Shown piece by piece: positions 59,672-64,000 of a DNA stretch of 64,000 bases. Each line of letters begins with the position of its first letter. Positions within the stretch are counted from its first letter, which is position 1. Under the pieces are notes generated by a model. It was not told the DNA's origin. It made no database searches and was given only the letters and a program-made list of their open reading frames with translations. Origin of the DNA: Cunninghamia lanceolata (Eukaryota; Streptophyta; Pinopsida; Cupressales; Cupressaceae); assembly GCA_027924645.1 (NCBI GenBank), contig BSBN01000293.1, positions 6,720,501 to 6,784,500 on the forward strand, written 5' to 3'. The position numbers and the translations under genes were made by a program.

Positions 59672-60135
59672 AGGTTAAATATTGGTGGCCTAACATTACC
59701 AAATCGCTCAGCATAAATGACCGGCCACTTCCAATTTTAAACACGACACTATAAAAATGAGGAAGCTCAACATCGCACATATTTATTATAAACATACAGA
59801 ATATTTAACTTAAACGATTTAAACATCTGAGGCCACGTATATTTTCAAATCAAAATTTTCGCCGCAGTCTGACTTGTTCTGCTTCAGTCTTTTAGTTTGA
59901 CACGCGCACTTTGACGTGTTGCATCCCTATCACTTTGCTCATGAATTTAAAGAGCTGCTTAACCAAATTCTACCGAACCTGTTATAAAATTCTCTGAATT
60001 TCGAGAAGTATAGTCTTTGTTGGACATGACGACCGGTGTTAGCCGGCACAATCTAATCTTTAATCGCCGAACGTGGGTGCCGGGCCCTTAAATGTTTTTT
60101 AAGGCACGGTGAAGGGATAGCTGACGATATTTTTC
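59672..60135 (-). repeat. Duplicated upstream region of protease copy B
   Basis: Matches 34030-34500 upstream of copy A (TTAAATATTGGTGGC, AAATCGCTCAGCATAAATGA, TTTGACGTGTTGCATCCC, TGCCGGGCCCTTAAATGTTT). The promoter of copy B should lie here or in the 140 bp between this block and the ATG. No certain TATA box was identified. Confidence 0.88.
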
Positions 60136-60800
60136 TTTTCCGTCCTACTTTCATTGCAGTTAAAACTGAAATCCTCGGAAACTGTTCGTTAGATGCCGGT
60201 TCATTTTAAAATATTTTGAATTGTTCTTCCGCTCAGTCAAATTGTTAAAATGCCCGCCATTTTCCTATCTTCTTAATGTCACATTTCACCTCAAGCCACA
60301 GAACTAGAGAGGAATTTCTAGGAGAGCCTGGAGGAATTTCTCGATTCTGCAGTAATGATTTTAGGTTCGAAGATATAGCCAGGTAAGCTTCAAATTTCCT
60401 TAGTTTCCTGCCATATTCAAAATTTCTGGGACAAAATGAATGGCTAGAATACACCACCGAAGCAAGTAAACTGGAGTTCCGAGGAGCCCAGGTGGAGGCA
60501 AAAGAAGCGGAGGAGAAGGATAGACACAGAAATTTGATGGCTGTATGGTTGTATATGGTTATTTTTGTCGTAAAATAAAATCAAAATTTTTGGAAGATTG
60601 TATCACATGAAATTGCAGATTTTAGATAGAATGTCAAAATTTCAATCAAAATTTTAGGAAGATTGTATTGCATGAAAATGCAGATTTTAGATGAAGTGTC
60701 AAAATTTCCATAAAGTTATTCTGATATATGTATTTAGTTTATATAATTTTGTTTATATGAAAAATATATCTTAATATTTAAAAGACATCTTTAAACAAAT
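60136..60800. other. Non-coding DNA with a 65-bp tandem duplication
   Basis: TCAAAATTTTTGGAAGATTG at 60581 and TCAAAATTTTAGGAAGATTG at 60646 begin two copies that include GAAATTGCAGATTTTAGAT / GAAAATGCAGATTTTAGAT. The stretch 60565-60800 is related to 34990-35080. No gene. Confidence 0.7.
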
Positions 60801-60805
60801 AACCA

Positions 60806-61021
60806 TGTTGAATGTGAAACCCAACAGTCACTTTGTTTTTCCCTCCAATAACTCTTGACTCTTCACATTCTGGATAATGCTATAATGAGACAGTGAATAA
60901 TATATTGCCCTGCTTGAGAGTGGATGTAGCATTTATGGTGAACCACTGTAAATTTCTGTTGTGTTCTTGTTTTCTAAATCTTTGATTCTTTTTTTTTTTA
61001 TCTGTCACTTATTGTTTAACA
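60806..61021 (+). repeat. 5' LTR of the SKIP-carrying element
   Basis: Aligns with 63556-63812 except for about 40 bp (around TTTATAACAAGCATGTTGTT in the 3' copy) missing here. Substitutions such as TCTGGATAATGCT / TCTAGATAATGTT show moderate age. Confidence 0.93.
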
Positions 61022-61083
61022 ATTGGTATCAGAGTTGGTTATGCTCAATTGTTTGGCAGGAGAGATTCAAGTTTGAGTGGGAA

Positions 61084-61754
61084 CAATGCCGATTGAAGAA
61101 GGAAAGATCGAAAGGTTCATTGACCATAATTATCTATTGTGGAAGATGCAGATGGAGGATTATCTATACCGGAAAAATCTGCGGAGACCATTACATGGTA
61201 AAATAAAGAAACCAACAAATATGCCAGATGAAGAATGGGATATTTTGGATAGAAAAGCACTGGAAGCAATTCGATTGTGCTTATCTCCATCTATAGCATT
61301 TAACATAGCTAAAGCAACCACATATGTTCATTTAATGAGTATTTTGGACAAGTTGTATGAGAAGCTCTCAACATCGAATAAGCTATTTTTAATAAAGCAG
61401 TTGTTTAATGTGAAAATGGTTGAAGGTAGTTATGTAGCTAAACATTTAAATAATTTTAACATAGTTACCAGTCAGTTAGCTTCTATAAAAATAAGTTTTG
61501 ATGAAGAAGTTTGGGCTCTTTTAATTTTGCCCTCTTTGCCAGAAAGCTGGGATAGCTTGGTTATGGCAATCAGTAATTCTATTTCTGGTTCAAATACATT
61601 AAAATTTGATGATGTTGTTGGTATAATTTTGAGCGAAGAAATGCATAGGAAGAGCATGGGTGAGACTTCAACATCAGGTAGTGCTTTGAATGTAGAAGAT
61701 AGAGGAAGATCAAAAGAAAAAGAGAAGAATCCAACAGAGCGTGGAAAGTTGTGA
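61084..61754 (+). pseudogene. Gag of the SKIP-carrying element (stop at 61752)
   Basis: Copia-type gag starting at ATG 61084 (MPIEEGKIERFIDHNYLLW). Related to the gags at 23234 and 33690 (DEEWDILDRKA, LSTSNKLFLIKQLFNVKM, LKFDDVVGIILSEEMHRKS). It is open for 222 codons to TGA 61752. The phase then continues through the zinc knuckle CWFCGKQGHIKKN, where the final Cys position is itself a stop (TGA 61827). A shortened gag could in principle be made from this frame. Confidence 0.88.
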
Positions 61755-62290
61755 GGAAGATTGAAATCTAAAGGTAGAGACAGTGGTTGCTGGTTTTGTG
61801 GCAAGCAAGGTCACATAAAAAAGAATTGATGGTCCTACAAGAGATCTATAGAACAACCAAAAGAAGTTGAAGCCAATGTAGCATACCAAGAAGATGCAGG
61901 TGTTCTTATTTTAACCGAAGAAAAAATTCCAACTAATGTTTGGGTACTTGATTCAAGAGCATTGTTTCATGTCACTCCATGCAAGAAGTATTTCAAAAAT
62001 CTGCAAATTGGTGACTTCAGTAAGGTTTTTCTTGGTAATAATGAATCTTGTGATATTGTTGGCAAAGGGGATATTTCATTAAAACTGAAAAATAGAAATA
62101 GTTGGTTGTTACGTGATATTAGATATGTTACCCAGCTCAAACAAAATGTAATTTCAGCTAGACAATTGGGTTCTCAAGGTTGTGGAATTTGTTTTTTATC
62201 CAATAGATGGAAAGTTAAAAAGGGGGCCTTGGTAATTGCAAGAGGAAGCAAATTAGGCACCTTGTATGTAATAGAGAGTCATGCTGAGGT
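61755..62290 (+). pseudogene. Zinc knuckle and truncated protease of the SKIP-carrying element
   Basis: Same phase as gag. The protease active-site region reads LDSRALFHVTPC near 61950, with the expected Gly of DSG replaced by Arg, so it is probably inactive. Conserved phrases SCDIVGKGDISLKLKN and RQLGSQGCGICFL follow. The copia reading stops at about 62290 (KLGTLYVIESHAEVR), just where the pre-integrase motif should begin. Confidence 0.85.
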
Positions 62291-62603
62291 GAGAGTTTTT
62301 CATTCTACTTTAGATTTGCCATTGTGTGAAATCTGGGCTGCCCAAAAAAGAGTTTTGAATCAATTAGATGCTGAAACTGATTCTGTTATTACTGATTTTC
62401 TTAGTATGTTGGAATTTGATAGTGAAAGTTTTGGGGATCGGTTAGATGATGCCAAAGAACCTAAGGTAGATAAAATTGATGGTGATCATGAGGTTGGAGA
62501 GTTTGATTTGATAGTTCAAGATGAGGAAAAGCCTGAGTAGGATTTCGAAGATGGAGAAAACCAAGAAAAAATATTTGAGTTTCAAGTTAATTAGATTACA
62601 AAT
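62291..62603 (+). other. Acidic segment of unknown origin between protease and SKIP fragment
   Basis: Continues the same open phase for some 100 codons and is strongly acidic (for example DAKEPKVDKIDGDHEVGEFD). Two TAG stops lie at 62538 and 62592. It matches neither the copia domains nor any part of SKIP that I recognise. It may be a second captured host fragment or diverged linker sequence. Confidence 0.55.
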
Positions 62604-63380
62604 GAGTAGGAATTGAGAGCCCTTGCACAGAGAGATAGGATGGAGCGAAGTGGTGCCATTGCTTCTATTGCTGCTGGTGTTGTTGGTGACAAAAGTATTG
62701 GTGTTATTTCTAGTAAAACTAGTGAAGGACCCTCATTGAAGGAGGTAGTAGAGCTTGATCAGGATAGATAAATTAAGGAAAGTAAAGAGGAAAGAGAAGA
62801 GCGGCTTAAGAGGGAAGCTATGAGGGAAGAGAGAAGGAAGGAGAGGGAGAGGGAGAGGGAGAGGGAGAGGGAGAGGGAGAGATGGTTTGAGGCAAAAGAT
62901 GGTCATCTTTCGAAGAAAAGCAAGATTATGAGGGATAGGGACTGACATGTCAGTAAGAAGATTGCTCTTGGAATGGCCAACATAGGAAGAAATGCTACAA
63001 ATGGTGGCAAAGTTATGTATAATCAAAGGCTCTTCAACCAAGAGAAGGGGATGGAGTCTAGTTTTACAACGGATGATCAATACAATATCTATGACAAGGG
63101 TCTGTTTACAGTGCATAATACTCTCTCTACTTTGTATAGACCGAAGAAGGATGCAGATTATGAAATGTATGGAGGGGCAGATGAGCAGCTTGATAAGGTA
63201 CTTAAGACTGATCGATTTAGGCTTGATAAAGGATTTATTGATGCTTCTGAGAAAGGTGGGTCTAGGAATAGGCCTATGGAGTTTGAGAAGGATGCAGAGG
63301 ATGCAGATCCATTTGGTTTGGATCAGTTCTTGACAAAGGTGAAGAAAGGGAAGAAAGCAATGGGCAAAATTTTGCAATAG
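62604..63380 (+). pseudogene. SKIP: Captured C-terminal half of SKIP/SNW-domain splicing cofactor
   Basis: SKIP (SNW1/Prp45 family) is a spliceosome component and transcription cofactor in the nucleus. This fragment reads ELRALAQRDRMERSGA near 62610. An Arg/Glu block follows (KREAMREERRKERERER, 62811-62882, partly a GAGAGG repeat). Next come LSKKSKIMRDRD near 62910 and KVMYNQRLFNQEKGMES near 63010. DDQYNIYDKGLFTVHNTLST, YRPKKDAD, MYGGADEQLDKV and ADPFGLDQFLTKVKKGKK follow, ending near 63371. These match the part of plant SKIP after the SNW domain, which itself is absent. No introns. Stops at 62607, 62769 and 62943 and a final TAG at 63378 mean no long product is made from it as it stands. The piece 62973-63380 (135 codons) is open. 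Confidence 0.92.
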
Positions 63381-63555
63381 AAAGGTGTTGCAATTGATAG
63401 GGAAGCTTGGAAAAGACTTATACAGAGTGTCCTTGAATATATTTTACAGATGTTAAAGTCTTGCAAAGCGGGTTGTTTTCAAAGTCATGATAGGAATGGA
63501 AATACAAGGGATATCATTGTTCATAGCAGCAACTGTTGAGTTTCAATTGGGAGAT
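63381..63555 (+). other. Short open tail and polypurine tract before the 3' LTR
   Basis: After TAG 63378 the same phase is open for about 50 more codons (GVAIDREAWKRLIQSVLEY), with no recognised match, to TGA near 63537. CAATTGGGAGATT just before the LTR is the purine tract. Confidence 0.5.
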
Positions 63556-63812
63556 TGTTGAATGTGAAACCCAACAGTCACTTTATTTTTCCCTCCAATA
63601 ACTCTTGACTCTTCACATTCTAGATAATGTTGTAATGTTTGTTTATAACAAGCATGTTGTTGTATGTAATATATCTGAGACAGTGAACAATATATTGCCT
63701 TTCTTGAGAGTGGATGTAGGATTTATGGTGAACCACTGTATAAATTTGTGTTCTATTTTTATTTTTTGAATCTTTTATTCTATTTTTTTTATCTTCCATT
63801 TATTGTTTAACA
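63556..63812 (+). repeat. 3' LTR of the SKIP-carrying element
   Basis: Full-length LTR starting TGTTGAATGTGAAACCC and ending TGTTTAACA, followed by the duplicated AACCA. Partner of 60806-61021. Confidence 0.93.
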
Positions 63813-63817
63813 AACCA

Positions 63818-64000
63818 TCATGAGAAATTTGCTTGATAGGTAGGGTTGACCACAAATTTAGGCCCTGGATGCCTCATCCCATTACTAGCTACTACTTACC
63901 AAAGGACCATTTTGGTGATAAGGATATACCTCCAATAAGGGAAAATTATTCAAATCCAAACCCTGCATTTCTCACCTACAAAACTAATTTCTTAAAATTA
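63818..64000. other. Flank related to the 34.6-35.1-kb region, empty MITE site
   Basis: TTGCTTGATAGGTAGGGTTGACC matches the block near 35070. GGTGATAAGGATATACCTCC, followed directly by AATAAGGGAAAATTATTCAA, matches the sequences on both sides of the MITE at 34597-34749, so this copy never received that insertion. No gene. Confidence 0.75.

Larger units (their letters stand above)
60806..63812 (+). mobile_element. Non-autonomous copia element carrying a host SKIP gene fragment, TSD AACCA
   Basis: LTRs are 60806-61021 (216 bp) and 63556-63812 (257 bp), both TGTTGAATGTGAAACCCAAC … TGTTTAACA. The duplicated AACCA flanks it (60801-60805 and 63813-63817). The primer site ATTGGTATCAGAG (61022) and purine-rich CAATTGGGAGAT before the 3' LTR are present. 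Inside are gag, a zinc knuckle and part of the protease, but no integrase, RT or RNase H. That space holds sequence from a spliceosomal host protein. The LTR core resembles that of the copia at 22794-28108, a likely relative that once supplied enzymes. Confidence 0.95.

Noticed and set aside
62733..63377. Open frame of 214 codons on the minus strand
   Set aside because: Mirror of the SKIP fragment and its GAGAGG repeat (the Leu/Pro run is the complement of Arg/Glu codons).

Overview
This window looks like nuclear DNA of a seed plant with a retrotransposon-swollen genome. A conifer or other gymnosperm is a guess, not a demonstration. The evidence is an intron-less plant nepenthesin-type aspartic protease gene surrounded by nested Ty1/copia, Ty3/gypsy and L1-type elements, plus long AT-rich stretches without genes. 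I see no rRNA, tRNA, CRISPR or bacterial-style operon. The only intact genes are the protease (58196-59530, minus) and the polyprotein of a very young copia element (49928-54079, plus).

Layout. (1) 1-12017: a Ty3/gypsy element of Tat/Ogre-like organisation whose 5' LTR is cut by the window edge. Its gag-PR-RNaseH-RT-RNaseH-INT frame (779-7570) is one uninterrupted phase broken only by seven stop codons. It is followed by a 3' LTR of about 4.4 kb carrying a dense ATCATCATGATATT / TGACGTCA motif array. (2) 12018-18217: minisatellite-like repeats and the decayed minus-strand gag/protease/G-patch remains of another gypsy element. (3) 18218-21589: a 3.37-kb solo LTR with a 5-bp target duplication (TSD) AAACC. 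(4) 22009-28634: a dead copy (copy A) of the aspartic protease, split by a copia element at 22794-28108 (TSD GAAGG). (5) 28714-34029: a second decayed copia on the minus strand, just upstream of copy A. (6) 34030-35100: the duplicated protease upstream region, holding a 153-bp MITE. (7) 35.5-44.9 kb: a gypsy relic that kept gag, protease and the integrase tail but lost RT and most of INT, then AT-rich DNA. (8) 45.2-57.5 kb: a decayed L1-type LINE (EN, RT, zinc knuckle, RNase H) split by an intact SIRE-like copia at 48579-55686 (LTRs 1292 bp each, one mismatch seen, TSD GGTGG). (9) 57.6-60.8 kb: a second MITE and the intact protease copy B with its upstream region. (10) 60806-63812: a small non-autonomous copia element (TSD AACCA).

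The most unusual item is element (10). It retains gag and part of the protease, but integrase, RT and RNase H are replaced by an intron-less piece of a host gene: the C-terminal half of the spliceosomal/transcription cofactor SKIP (SNW-domain protein). The captured piece lies inside the LTRs, on the sense strand and in the same reading phase as gag, so this is a gag-host gene transduplication.

History inferred from nesting. A tandem duplication produced protease copies A and B. Copy A lost both catalytic motifs and received one copia in its coding sequence and another just upstream, while copy B stayed intact. The duplicated upstream tract of copy B received the SKIP-carrying element. The LINE inserted and decayed before the nearly identical-LTR copia landed in it.
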